NCBI GenBank assembly: GCA_002118135.1
Contig: BDIU01000020.1
Span: 62,001 to 126,000, forward strand
Reading direction: 5' to 3'
Length of the DNA: 64,000 bases
Source of the DNA: Trebouxia sp. TZW2008
Taxonomy: Eukaryota; Chlorophyta; Trebouxiophyceae; Trebouxiales; Trebouxiaceae
The notes under the pieces are model-generated. The model ran no database searches, was not told the DNA's origin, and saw only the letters and a list, made by a program, of their open reading frames with translations. A program made the position numbers and the translations under genes. Of the stretch, positions 48,183 through 58,083 are shown in pieces. How positions within the stretch are numbered: position 1 is the stretch's first letter; every line of letters starts with the position of its first letter.

Positions 48183-49401
48183 GAGGCCTTACTCCAAGCA
48201 GAGGGCTTCTTGCCGTCAGGCAAGGACAATGCATGTGCGAGTTAGAGGTGAGACACCTCATCTGATGCAACTTGCTAAGCTGTGACAAGCGAAACCCCTA
48301 AATCGATGCAGGGCACAGCCGCCGGACGAGCATGGCCACGAAGAGATGGATCGGCGACTACAGCAGCATGCGTGCACACAGCTAAGTTGGCCGATCGACG
48401 CAGTCTCGAATGATCTCTGGTCAACTTTGCAACCCGCTTTGGGAATCAGGTAGAGGCCATGCAGACTTGCCCATGAGCTGAGTCAGCAAATTCATTGCTG
48501 CTGTGCTGAAAACACTGAACACAATTCACATGTGACGAATGTCAAGGCGTTCTTACTTTTCAACATGCTGCGCAGAAAAACTGTCTGGAGCTGCCGTTGT
48601 ATTCAGACACGCCTTCTTCTGCATGCTGCCCTACATGTGCAAATCATCAAGTCATTTACTGCCTGCAATGCTGCAGTGAATGTGCATGTGCAGAGCATTT
48701 GGTGGCGGACACAATCTTGATGCACATGCCTGCAATCTTCTTTTGGCAATATATCTAGTACGCATATGTAAGTATACACTCAGTACTCAATGCTTTAAAC
48801 CTGCAACAAGCACTAACAATACTTTTGTGGTACTTTCTTGTACGTACTGCTGTCCGCGCATGCGCTCTTTACAGGGGAGTCACAAGCTACCAACTATGCA
48901 CAGGAAATGTCGAAGTTTGAGAAGCAGGAGAAACACAAGTTCCAGACATCACATACCACGAAGGGACCTAAAGGTCTAGATCTTCAGAGCTGAATCTGTA
49001 CATGAACGCCACACAGAACTACATATAGAAGTATGTCTGGTGACCAGCTGGAATGTAGCCTGTCATGACCCAGCTTCACATTTGCAGTGGAATCTTGTGA
49101 CACCTAGTAACTGTAGTACTTGATGCTTTGCAAGTCTAGAGTCAAGTCATTTTGGGTCAACATGGCTGGTTGGACTATGCTCAAATGCATGACATGGCTA
49201 GTATGGATTGACATTAGCTGGGATCGGGAGCTTGCAGCAGAAGGAGAACCAAGCAACATGACTGGGACCTGTGCCAGTCCCGTCTGGAAAACCAGAGACA
49301 GGAAGAAGGAAACGCGTGTCACCAGTGACCTTTGTGTTACCCCCCATAAGATGCAGCCCCGGTGTAGCTGAGCTGAAAAAACCCACACTCGTATCCTGCA
49401 G
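48183..49401. other. Intergenic, possible upstream exon(s) of next gene
   Basis: Short open frames only. The next gene's exon begins at an acceptor (49401), so at least one upstream exon is expected here, perhaps in the frame at 49120-49370, but I could not support a specific one. Confidence 0.4.
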
Positions 49402-49968
49402 GGTATGTTCCTCCAGACCGCATTGGTTGCAAGCAAGGAGGGGATTCAGCAGTGTGCAGTGGTGCTACATGACTTCCCTATGAGCAAGTACGGCCAGTAC
49501 ATTGAGCTGAAGGGGGAGGAAATACAGTTGAAGGAAAAGGGATTTGGGCTGGACGAGAGACAGTTTGGTTTGAAGCAGAAGCAAGATGAGCACGAGCTGC
49601 GCATGAGCAGAGAGAGAGCAGAGCTGGAGGACCGGTCTGCAAAAAGGAGGCGCTTTGATGCCAACACAGATGACGGCATCACCTTCAGGTCATTGCTAGC
49701 AAAAGCTGCTGAAGGCAGCAGTGACGTCAAGGCATTTGAAGAGAAGGCGAGGCAGCTGAGTGTGGGGCTGGAAGTTTACAGAGAATTCAAGCAGCATGTC
49801 AGAGGAAATCACAGGCCGCTCCAATACAACACTGAGGCAACAGACGCCATAGCAAAGTTCATAGCAGAACACGTGGGTGCTAGCACCAAGACTGCTAAAG
49901 ACCTGCGTAGCTACTTTGATGCAGTTCCTAGGCAGCCTGTTGACAATGGTGACCTGTACAGTCCCTGA
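49402..49968 (+). CDS. Unidentified charged coiled-coil protein, 3' exon
   Basis: An acceptor (gtatcctgcag) opens a frame of about 189 codons to a TGA at 49968. The central part is heptad-like and highly charged (IELKGEEIQLKEKGFGLDER, QDEHELRMSRERAELED), followed by a basic cluster AKRRRF that could be a nuclear signal. The C-terminal half is helical (TEATDAIAKFIAEHVGAST). The family is not recognised. Similar charged coiled coils next to DNA-binding motifs occur in transposon-derived proteins, but nothing here proves that. Confidence 0.6.
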   Translation, partial: GMFLQTALVASKEGIQQCAVVLHDFPMSKYGQYIELKGEEIQLKEKGFGLDERQFGLKQKQDEHELRMSRERAELEDRSAKRRRFDANTDDGITFRSLLAKAAEGSSDVKAFEEKARQLSVGLEVYREFKQHVRGNHRPLQYNTEATDAIAKFIAEHVGASTKTAKDLRSYFDAVPRQPVDNGDLYSP

Positions 49969-50111
49969 TCCCTTTAAGCATACAACTCTGCAACAATTGC
50001 ATCTACAGCACTGCTGCTGGCAATGTGCAACCATCTCTGCAACTCGTTGCTGGTTCCTCCTTTCTTCTTCAAAAATCGCTTCCATATTGCGTAGGTGATT
50101 CTGTTTTGCAG

Positions 50112-50733
50112 TTACACTTGTTGAAGGTCTGCATCAAAAACATCTATGTCATCCTCCCATATTTTGAGCAGTTCAACCCGATTGACTTGCACCCACTTCT
50201 TGGCCATCTGTACCTCACATCTTTTGAGGCCAGTGGATTCGCCTATTGTTTGTGGCTGATCTTCGATGGTGATGGTGAACCAATCCCCGCTTGCCTTGTC
50301 GCCATATTTGTTTGCTGCTTTTATTCTTGGCCCACGCGCAACGTTGCCCTTGGTGCTTACGTATATAACAAATGGTAATCCGGTGCGTTTTGGGCGCAGG
50401 TTCGTCATGAAGAACAGGTCGCTATGGTCTTGCATCTTTTTGGTCGCTTCTGCAGTTTAAGGCAGGTTCAGTGTTAGCACTTGGAAACTTTGCAAACTCA
50501 CAGCACAGCTACTTCTTTATACCTCGACATGTCTTGCCGTGCGACCTGTTGCCTTGATGCCCACGCACGAAAAGGCTCCGGCCGTTCGACAAGCGACTGT
50601 CTCGCAACTTCTGCTGGGTAAAGAGCTTCAAAAATCTTGTGTTCACCAAGACGAGTTGTGTCGTTGTCTTGACAGAGCAAGCGCAGATGATACGTAAAAG
50701 AATCTCATCGGGGAGGCTTGACAACGTTAGCAT
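50112..50733 (-). CDS. F-box protein with a C-terminal RPKRTGLP-type domain
   Basis: Two exons, 50523-50733 and 50112-50449, join in phase across a 73-bp intron, giving 182 residues. Exon 1 starts with an F-box (LSSLPDEILLRIICACSVKT, VNTRFLKLFTQQKL), which would bind Skp1 in an SCF ubiquitin ligase. Exon 2 encodes a compact domain beginning FFMTNLRPKRTGLPFVIYVS and continuing with GDWFTITIEDQP. The phrase RPKRTGLP with a following beta-strand resembles small stand-alone bacterial domains of unknown function that I recall as typical 'RP.RTGLP.....S' proteins; this similarity is an impression, not a search result. The domain would be the substrate-recognition part. Confidence 0.75.
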
Positions 50734-51230
50734 AGCGCAACGAGATTCAGTGATTCAGCAAGGCACAACGAGCAAGCGATTTGCCAGGGCTGTAGCCGCG
50801 CATGCGACTGCTGACCAGACTGCTGATAATCTCGAAATATTTGACGGAAGGAGCCACGTGTACGGCGGCAGACTGTGTACGGTCGGTAAGACTGCCGTAA
50901 CTCCTTCCGCCAGAGAGCGCCAGAGGCCGCTTTGACCAGATTCCACCCGCTTTGACTGAAATTACTCATGACGTGACCGCCTCGTTGATATCTGCATCAG
51001 TAAGCAAACCTTCCAACACGGTCTGGGTGCCACACCAGTTTCTGCTCGTGGACCAGCTAGCATCTGCCTGAAGTCACGCCCTCGCTGTCAGGCCTAAGGT
51101 GACGTGACTCAACCTAAAATAAGGCTGTACAAAGACTCAGCTGCTTGACGTACACTTCTTAAACGCAAGGTTCATCCTTAAATTGCTGCACAGGTATAGG
51201 AAGCGTGGCACATCTATGGTAAGCTAGTCA
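50734..51230. promoter_or_regulatory. Divergent intergenic, F-box (-) and retropepsin-like gene (+)
   Basis: No gene was seen in about 500 bp. Its position between divergent starts suggests promoters. No canonical elements were recognised. Confidence 0.4.
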
Positions 51231-52581
51231 TGGCGAATATCGAAGAGGCTCTCAAAACGGCTGGTGCTGAGCATGACTTGCAAACCATCCTTCGAGTGCT
51301 GGAGGACAAGGATGTCGGCTTTGACCGCCATGAAGCCGCTGCTGGTCCTTTGCAAGCGTGGATACAGCAGTGTTGAGTGGCCTCAACATTAGGATGCGCA
51401 GTGTCATAAAGAGAGCACAGCAGCAGCAGGAAAATCCAGGCAGGGTCTCAGCGTGAATTCTTTCTAGCAGTGTTGTTACTTAGCATTTATGAGGAGTCAC
51501 TCTTCTCTTAGCATTTGGACAGACTCACTGCAACCTGTCAGCCTAATTTCTGGCTTGAGGGTTTGCTATTGATCTCACAGCATGTCCACAAGGCATGTCA
51601 AACAGCAGAGCCAGCACAATTTCTCTGCTGTGTATGTGCTGTTGACGTTGCTGCATGCCTGTGCCTCAACAGCTCCATTCTCGATGAGTCATGATTGGGC
51701 TTGCAGGGCCTACTGTTCTGCAACATGGAAGCATAGGGGAGGGCGAAGTAGTTGCAAGCGTTCAAATGGAGTACAAGTCAAAGCAGCTACAGGCTGCTCT
51801 ACTTGTGGATACAGGATGTGATATGGACATCAACATCAGTGAATACAAAGCAGCACAATTGGGACTGCCTGTTGAGGAACAAGTCATGCAGCTAGAGATG
51901 GGACAAGCACACACAGGGCAGGTTCAACGCAGGTGAACCAGAGCAAATGTAATCCAGTGTGATAGTGTGATAATGTTGCAAACGTGCCAATCGTACAGTT
52001 TTTGGGTGGCCCCCAGCATGGAAGCTGTTGCAAGCATACATATGTTTCTGTTGCAACAAGCATGTCACACAAGCAGCCATGCAATGGAACACACAACTAT
52101 TTGTGATACACACATCACTTTGTGTACTTACAAAGGAGGATTGTCTTCTTTGCAGGGGTGTAGTAAAGACTGTGCTCTTGCTTGAGGGTGAAGGCAGCAC
52201 TGTCATTCAGGATCCAATGCAAACATCATACTTGGAGGTGTACACAGATGTTGGAACCGCTGACCCAAGCAACGGAACCACTGCAATCACCAACCTGTCT
52301 CATCAGGAATCTGCAGGTGGGACTGCTGCTGTATTCGCATGGGACAAAAATGGTGCAAGTGGCTATTGTAAACCTGTGATGTTTTCTGATTGCTTGTCGC
52401 CTTTGCAGGTGCAAGTCCACCTGCCCTCACCATCAGGGTGTTATCACCTATCCGCAAAGGGAAGGACAAGAAGGGGTTTGATGCCATTCTGGGTTCTCGA
52501 GGCATGCATAGGCTCAGATTGGGCATCAACAAGGACACAGGCAGGCTCTACGTGAAAAGACGCATTGGCCACCGGTTGTAA
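51231..52581 (+). CDS. Stand-alone retropepsin-like aspartic protease gene
   Basis: Three exons are well supported and join in phase: 51707-51932, 52156-52316, 52409-52581. The protease core reads QAALLVDTGCDMDINISEY with the catalytic DTG. Much later comes a flap/second-motif equivalent, FDAILGSRGMHRLRLGIN, followed by KDTGRLYVKRR and a stop. This order matches a retroviral-type protease monomer. Introns and the absence of reverse transcriptase, integrase or LTRs around it indicate a host gene. The frame at 51231 (ANIEEALKTAGAEHDLQTI) is the likely first exon, but its donor is uncertain. The nearby chromovirus has a different, mutated protease, so it is not the direct source. Confidence 0.75.
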
Positions 52582-52669
52582 GATGCATGTCAGCTTTGAC
52601 CCTTTAAAATTCTTCTGCCTGCCAGCTTGATTGTTCACTGCAAATTGCAAACACGATGCATCCATGCAT

Positions 52670-52800
52670 GCATACTGCATGGCTGCTGTATGCAGCCAGC
52701 ATCTATGTATGGCTGGCTGCATACATAGACCAGCCAATGCATGGTCTATGTACATGCATTGGCTGTACATAGACCAAGCTGGTTTGGTCTATGTACAATT
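52670..52800. repeat. Nested inverted repeats after the retropepsin gene
   Basis: 'tggtctatgtacatgcattggctgtacatagacca' is self-complementary except at its centre. Overlapping partial copies (ctgcatacatagaccagccaatgcatgg, and ggtctatgtacaat at the end) form a chain of hairpins over about 130 bp. It lies between the gene's stop (52581) and the retrotransposon LTR (52826). It might act as a 3' processing site, but the sequence alone does not show this. Confidence 0.6.
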
Positions 52801-52825
52801 TTGTAAATTGATGGCAAAGGTAGTG

Positions 52826-53011
52826 TGTAACAAGGACGCTATGCACATGAATGCATAGCGAACCAGAGTATACGAATAGCGGAAGAGCGATGAAAGTAAT
52901 GTTACAAGTCGAGATCTTGCAGATAGCATACAAGCAAGTGGTAACAGTATCACAGCTTAGTCATAGCGAGGAAGTTTAGTAATAGCGAGAAAGCAACCGT
53001 TTTATCCTCCC
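52826..53011 (-). repeat. 3' LTR of the chromovirus
   Basis: Nearly the same sequence as 59956-60133, with shared strings such as gtatacgaatagcggaagag and agtcatagcgaggaag. It begins tgtaacaaggacg; its inner end (gcaaccgtttta) has diverged from the right copy (gcaaccgttaca). Confidence 0.88.
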
Positions 53012-53032
53012 CCTTTCAAGAGGAAGCTAATG
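53012..53032 (-). other. Polypurine tract of the chromovirus
   Basis: On the minus strand a purine run (gaaagggggaggata) sits directly before the 3' LTR, where plus-strand DNA synthesis is primed in LTR retrotransposons. Confidence 0.75.
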
Positions 53033-53355
53033 CATAGAATTAGCTTGCTGACACTTGTCACTGCAAACTATCGTAAGAGTCAGATGTATGGCTAAATTCT
53101 GCTGTAGAGAGGCAAAGGCTTGTAGTCATGGTAATGTAATGAAATAGAACAGCTGCATTCAGGACAATGCCTGCATAATTAGCTCCTGTGCAACAGGTGT
53201 GGCTTAAGCACCTAGCACGAAACCAAGTACTTAGTCACATGAGTAAGCAGTACACAGTAGTGACTGCACAGTACGAGCTCAGTGCAGAGCAGCAGAGCTC
53301 GAAGCACCGAAGCAACTCCGTAGCACTCAGAGTCGTGGGCGCATAAGTTGAACAT

Positions 53356-53960
53356 TTAGGATCCAGATGCTTCAGTCGACTTGAGAGGAGTCTTGGGACA
53401 GTCCACTTTTTGTGCTTTTCTGAGCTTTTCTGCTTTGTACAGCTTTCTAGCACCGTTTTTCCTGCAGATAGGTCGAACCAGGCGAACTCCTGACTTTCGA
53501 CTATGAGTCACACGAGAACATTGCTGGTCACTAGGGCCCAACCCAGTGTCAGAGCCTGATGAAGGCTTGGGAGCTACCTGCACCTGAGGTATTGCAGGAG
53601 TAACTCCATCCCAGTACTCCTGCAATACCTCAGGTGCACGTGTCTTTAAGCTTTTTCCTGGCTCCGACGTGTTGTACTCAGAGCCATAACCTTTCCATTT
53701 GACACGAATCTGATGTTCTTGTCACCTTGGGACTTTTTGGCTGGCCTGTGTTGCAGTATGGTTTCAATCTCAAATTCATCCTCACCCTCAATCTCCATAG
53801 GAGGAGGCGGAGCCTGACCAGCATGATTGTCATAGGCCGGCTTCAACTGGCTGACGTGGAAAGTGTAATGTAGCCTGTAATGAGGAGGGATTTCCAACTG
53901 GTAAGACACATTGCCATCTTTTTCTGTGACAGGAAATGGACCTAGCCGCATTGGGTACAA
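53356..53960 (-). pseudogene. Integrase C-terminus and chromodomain of the chromovirus
   Basis: The first part (GPFPVTEKDGNVSYQLEIPP, YTFHVSQLKPAYD) is the integrase GPY/F end. The chromodomain follows (FEIETILQHR), but a frame change near 53700 is needed to reach WKGYGSEYNTSEP. The remaining tail is Lys-rich. A perfect 24-base inverted repeat at 53579-53638 lies within this coding segment. Confidence 0.8.
53579..53638. repeat. Perfect 24-bp inverted repeat, 12-base loop
   Basis: The left arm (53579-53602, beginning tgcacctgaggtattgc) is the exact reverse complement of the right arm (53615-53638). In the minus-strand reading the arms code for APEVLQEY and TPAIPQV-like stretches on either side of the loop. 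Confidence 0.9.
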
Positions 53961-54334
53961 TTTGCGGGTGCCAATTCAGAGACAGGAATGTTCCTACTGT
54001 TCAGCCATCTTTTGTCTCCAACTTCAAATTGCAAAAATCTGTGCTTTTTGTCATTGTGTTTCTTCTGACAATGTTGTGCGTCTTTCAAGCAAGTTTTTGC
54101 TTTTTGTACAGTTTCTCCAATGTTCTTAATGAAATCATACGCCTGAGGATTCTGACTAGGCTTTTCTCAGCGTCTGATGTCATCAGGCATGCGAGGATGC
54201 TTGCCATAGTTTGCAAAGAAGGGAGCATCCTTGATGCTCTCCTGATATGAGTTGTTGATTGCAAACTCAAGCACTGGTAGCATGAGATCCCAGTTGTCCT
54301 GTTTAGGCGTGATATAATGACGCAGCATGTCTTC

Positions 54335-54858
54335 TTACACTCTGTTCATTCGTTCAGTTTGACCATCTGTTCGTGGGTGGTAGGAAGTAGACTTGGTATG
54401 CTTTGTGCCAACTAGCTCACAGATGCTCTTTGAGAAAGCATTAGTGAATTCTGTTCCCCTGTCAGTGGTGATTTGTAATGGCATTCCATGTGAGTTCAAG
54501 ACATGCTCTACAAAAGTTTGAGCTATGTCAGCAGCCGTTGACTCAATCTTGACAGGCGCAAAGCGAGTCATCTTGGTCAGCTTATCCACAACAACCAGAA
54601 TTGCAGTATGGCCGCGCTTTGTTTTTGGTAACTTAGTGATGAGGTCCATGGTCACATGATCCCAACTGTTGTATGGGATTTCAATAGGTTGAGGCAGTCC
54701 AGCTGGCCTTGTTTGTCCCTTTGACACACTTGACAGCCTTGCACATATTTTTTGATGTCAGTAGCCATCCTGGGCCACCGATAGCGGTGCTGTACATTGT
54801 GCTGCGTTCTGTGAGTGCTAACGTGTCCAGAGTAGTTTGAGTCATGCAGCTCTTTCAA
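54335..54858 (-). pseudogene. Integrase (zinc and catalytic core) of the chromovirus
   Basis: An HHCC zinc region (SNYSGHVSTHRT with CQVCQRDK) is followed, after a frame change near 54700, by the DDE core: Asp in HVTMDLITKLPK, Asp in ITTDRGTEFTN and Glu in TDGQTERMNRV. The frame stops right after NRV at 54335, and the link to the C-terminal part at 53960 is broken. Confidence 0.88.
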
Positions 54859-55260
54859 GACGGATTTCTTGAGCTCAGGGACATCAGGTATGACTAATGC
54901 GTCACCCCGATAGAAAAGACCGTTGGACAGTTCAAAGTCAGCAATGTGCTGTTCTCGCTGAGATCAAGGATCAGAATCATAGCCTTGCACAGTTTGGCTC
55001 ATCATGTCCTGGTCCTGCTGCTGTGCAGCTTCATTTCCAGCTTCTGCGCTGGTGTTTGCAGTATCAGCCATGGAGACTGCAGAGATTTGAGCTGTGATGG
55101 CTGCCAAAGAAGATGCCAGCTGAGGGTTTCTGGCAGATGATGCAGCTGTGGCAGCTGTGGTAGTGTTCAGCACTAAAGCCACCTTGCTACTTTCAGCAAA
55201 GAAAGATGGATGTCCACTGAGGGGATCAGCTACATTTATAATGCCAGGTCTGTATTCACA

Positions 55261-55509
55261 TTAATATAAAAAGTGCTGCATTCGTTCGTTCCAGCGTTTC
55301 TGCCGGGGGTTAAGTTGTTTCATGTTCGCAAAGAATACATTTGGACTGTGAGCAGTTACTACTGTGAAGTTTGGGCTATCAAGATAGCAGTGCCAGAGCT
55401 CAAGCGCAAGTACAACAGCTAACATTTCTTGCTCACCGACAGCATGGTTTTCTTCTGCTTTGGAGAGGCGCTTGGCCCAAAAGGCTATTGGTTTGCCGTC
55501 CTGGACTAG
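55261..55509 (-). pseudogene. RNase H, 3' half, cut by the nested element
   Basis: The frame reads LVQDGKPIAFWAKRLSKAEE, VGEQEMLAVVLALELWHCYL and SPNVFFANMKQLNPRQKRWN, the usual gypsy RNase H end. It begins exactly at the target duplication of the nested element. Confidence 0.85.
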
Positions 55510-55518
55510 GACAGCACC
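55510..55518. other. 9-bp target duplication, left copy
   Basis: gacagcacc occurs here and at 57035-57043, exactly flanking the element at 55519-57034. Confidence 0.85.
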
Positions 55519-55690
55519 TGGCACGTTGCGTATGAGTTTTCCAACACTGGTGGTGTTGAAGTGACACCTTTGTTAGTTCAAACCGCTGTATACACAGCAA
55601 ACTCGCAAGAAGAAGTATGCAAGATGAGTAGAAAAGCTGAATAAGCAGCTGTTAAAAAAGAACGCGATCCACGTGATCGTGAAAGGGTCA
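55519..55690 (+). repeat. Left terminal inverted repeat of the MULE
   Basis: It starts tggcacgttgcgtatgag and ends ...gtgatcgtgaaagggtca. It pairs with 56869-57034 across nearly its whole length, with a 3-base indel and four extra bases at the outer end. Confidence 0.85.
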
Positions 55691-56400
55691 ACCGAGTCAT
55701 TCAGGATGTGCTGCGTCATTTCAATGCTCCCAACATGACTGATTGGGATCAATATATGTGTTTGGCTCAGTTTGCCATCAACAAGGCATGAGACTATTCA
55801 GCAAACATGGATTTTCTTGAACCATGGTAGGGCTGCCAAGACTCCTCTTGACATCCTTTTGCCTTGGAGGGAGGATGTAGACAACCCTGCTTCTTACAAA
55901 TTTGCTGAGAATCTGCAGCGTTTGGTTGCTCGTGCACAAAAGCTCACCATTGCAGCTCAGCAAAGGCATAAGCGTTACTATGATGCTAAACATGCTCCTG
56001 CTGTTTTTGCTGTCAATGCTGAGGTGCTACTGTCAACAGCTGGTTTGAGTTTGAACATTGCAGGCACTAACAAGCTGGCTCCCAAGTGGATTGGCCCATT
56101 CAGTGTGCTTGAGCGCATTGGCGCAGTTGCATACAAGCTAGATCTTCCAGAAACAATGAAGATTCACAATGTGTTTCATGTTTCTCTGTTGAAAGCATAC
56201 AATAGAGATAACAAGATTGCACTACCTCCACCGCCTGACGTCGTTGATGACGAGCCTGAGTGGGAAGTGGACAAGATTTTGAACCACAGATTGGTCAAGC
56301 GTGGCCGTAAGAACAAGGTAGAGTACCTTATCAAGTTTGTCGGCTATGGTCCTCAGGGCCTGAGCACAACATGTGGCAAGATGATGATGAAAACTGTGAG
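55684..56400 (+). pseudogene. Captured chromovirus integrase C-terminus and chromodomain
   Basis: The segment begins at the inverted-repeat edge with NRVIQDVLRHFNAP, the part that follows the catalytic Glu. An in-frame TGA near 55788 interrupts it, and a long frame from 55772 continues: GRAAKTPLDILLP, RHKRYYDAKHAPAVF, KWIGPFSVLERIGAVAYKL, HNVFHVSLLKAYN (the GPY/F module), then EWEVDKILNHRLVKRG and VEYLIKFVGYG (chromodomain). It cannot make a complete integrase, since the zinc finger and catalytic core are absent. Confidence 0.85.
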
Positions 56401-56868
56401 GACTTGGTTTGGACTTATTGGTCTGGCAAACCAGAATCTGAATGCCTTTTTGTTATGCGTTCCTCACAAAGCAAGCGTGTGCATGCAAGGTGACAGCTTT
56501 AAGTGCCTTGACTTTCCCTTATGCTGCATTGTTCTTGTTGTGCAGTGCTGTTGGACTGCAGCGTTTTCTGTGTAACTTCTTTTTGCATATTGCCTAGCAT
56601 AATGCCTGGACTGGCATAGCTCAGTGTATATATGTGCAGTGCATAGTGCAATTTTTGCAAGGTTGTATTACACTTCATGAGCACTTACAATGCCATGAGG
56701 ACAGTCACTGAAGTCCATGATTTGTCTAATCAGCCTGATCAACTGGTGAGGCAGGTCCCCCTTTTCATCTTCTTTGATTGCAGATTTGCAAGCCTCTTAA
56801 CAATGTACATTGAGGTCTTGTGCACCACTATTTGGCGATTGCTCAGGAGGGGGGTGACTGTCACGTGG

Positions 56869-57034
56869 TGACCCTTTTCACGATCACATGGATCGCGTTC
56901 TTTTTTAACAGCTGCTTATTCAGCTTTTCTATTCATCTTGCATACTTCTTGCGAGCTTGCTGTGTATACAGCGGTTTCAACTAACAAAGGTGTCACTTCG
57001 ACACCACGAGTGTTGGAAAACTCATATGCAATGT
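56869..57034 (-). repeat. Right terminal inverted repeat of the MULE
   Basis: Reverse complement of the left repeat: read inward from 57034 it starts acattgcatatgagttttcc. It is followed at 57035 by the second target duplication. Confidence 0.85.
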
Positions 57035-58075
57035 GACAGCACCCAGTCCTACGCCAGAGGCGTCACAGATGACTTCAAATGGCCGCTGCAGATCAGGTAA
57101 GGCCAGCACAGGAGCCGTCCATAATGCACTTTTGACTCCTGTAAATGCAGCATCACAGTCCTTAGTCCAGGCATAGTCTTTGTCTCTGTTGGTCAGCTGC
57201 TGTAGAGGAGCAACTAGCTGTGCATAGCCCAAAATGGAACTTGCGAAAGTAAAGTTGCAAGACCAAGGAATTTCTGCATGTCACGCTTGCTTTTAGGCAC
57301 CGGCCAATCCTTCACTACAGACACCTTTGCAGGGTCTACTTGAATGCCCTTTGCACTGGTGATATGGCCCAGGAACTTGAGCTCAGATCTGACAAATGTG
57401 CATTTTGACAGTTTGGCATATAGTTTGTGTCCACGCAGCAGTTCCAGCACAATTTTGAGATGCAACATGTGTTCATCCTCATTGCTGCTGTAGATGACAC
57501 TGTCATCCAGGTAGACTAGCACAAATTTGCCAATGACATCTTTGAGCACATCATTCATGATGTTCTGAAACGTACCTGGTGCGTTGGTAAGACCAAAGCA
57601 CAGTACCTTGAATTCAAACAGCCCAAATGGAGTAGTGAAAGCAGTCTTAGGCACATCCTCTGGCTTCAGCCTGACCTGATTGTATGCACTCTGCAAGTCA
57701 ATACTACTGAAGACAGTTGCACCCTGCAGTTTATCAAACAGCTCATTCATGCGTGGTAATGGATAGCGATTTTGATAGTCTGTTCATTTAAGCCTCTGAA
57801 GTCAATGCACATGCGTAGACCTCCTGTGGCTTTCTTGACAAAGAGCGCTGGAGACCCGTATGGGCTGCAGCTAGGCTGTATGTGCCCTTTTGCCAAGAGT
57901 GCAGTGACTTGCTGTTTACATTCCTCCAGTTCAGTTGACTAATTTTGTATGATTTGCGCGCAGGGGGCACAGCATTGCTGTCCTTGAGTGGTATGGTGTG
58001 ATACAAACTGCGCTCAGGAGAAAGTTCAGTAGGCAATTCATCTGGAAACATATCTTTGTACTGGTCCAGAATCAC
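57035..58075 (-). pseudogene. Reverse transcriptase and 5' half of RNase H of the chromovirus
   Basis: The RT entry segment is at 57788-58075 (ILDQYKDMFPDELPTELSPE, LYHTIPLKDSNAVPPARKSY). The palm region at 57214-57750 has SSIDLQSAYNQVRLKPEDV, KTAFTTPFGLFEFKVLCFGL and the catalytic YLDDSVIYS (variant of YxDD). RNase H starts at about 57180 (RPFEVICDASGVGLGAV). A frame change near 57220-57240 and breaks between 57750 and 57790 show decay. Confidence 0.92.
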
Positions 58076-58083
58076 TTACACTT

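Larger units (their letters stand above)
55519..57034 (+). mobile_element. Mutator-like element carrying a captured chromovirus segment
   Basis: 1,516 bp with terminal inverted repeats of 172 bp (left) and 166 bp (right), 9-bp target duplications and no transposase. Long inverted repeats plus 9-bp duplications are the classic mark of Mutator-like elements. The interior codes, on the plus strand and so opposite to the host element, for the end of a gypsy integrase plus a chromodomain. That segment is not a copy of the host's own sequence (different residues and better preserved). Capture of foreign coding sequence is known as 'Pack-MULE' behaviour in plants. Confidence 0.8.
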
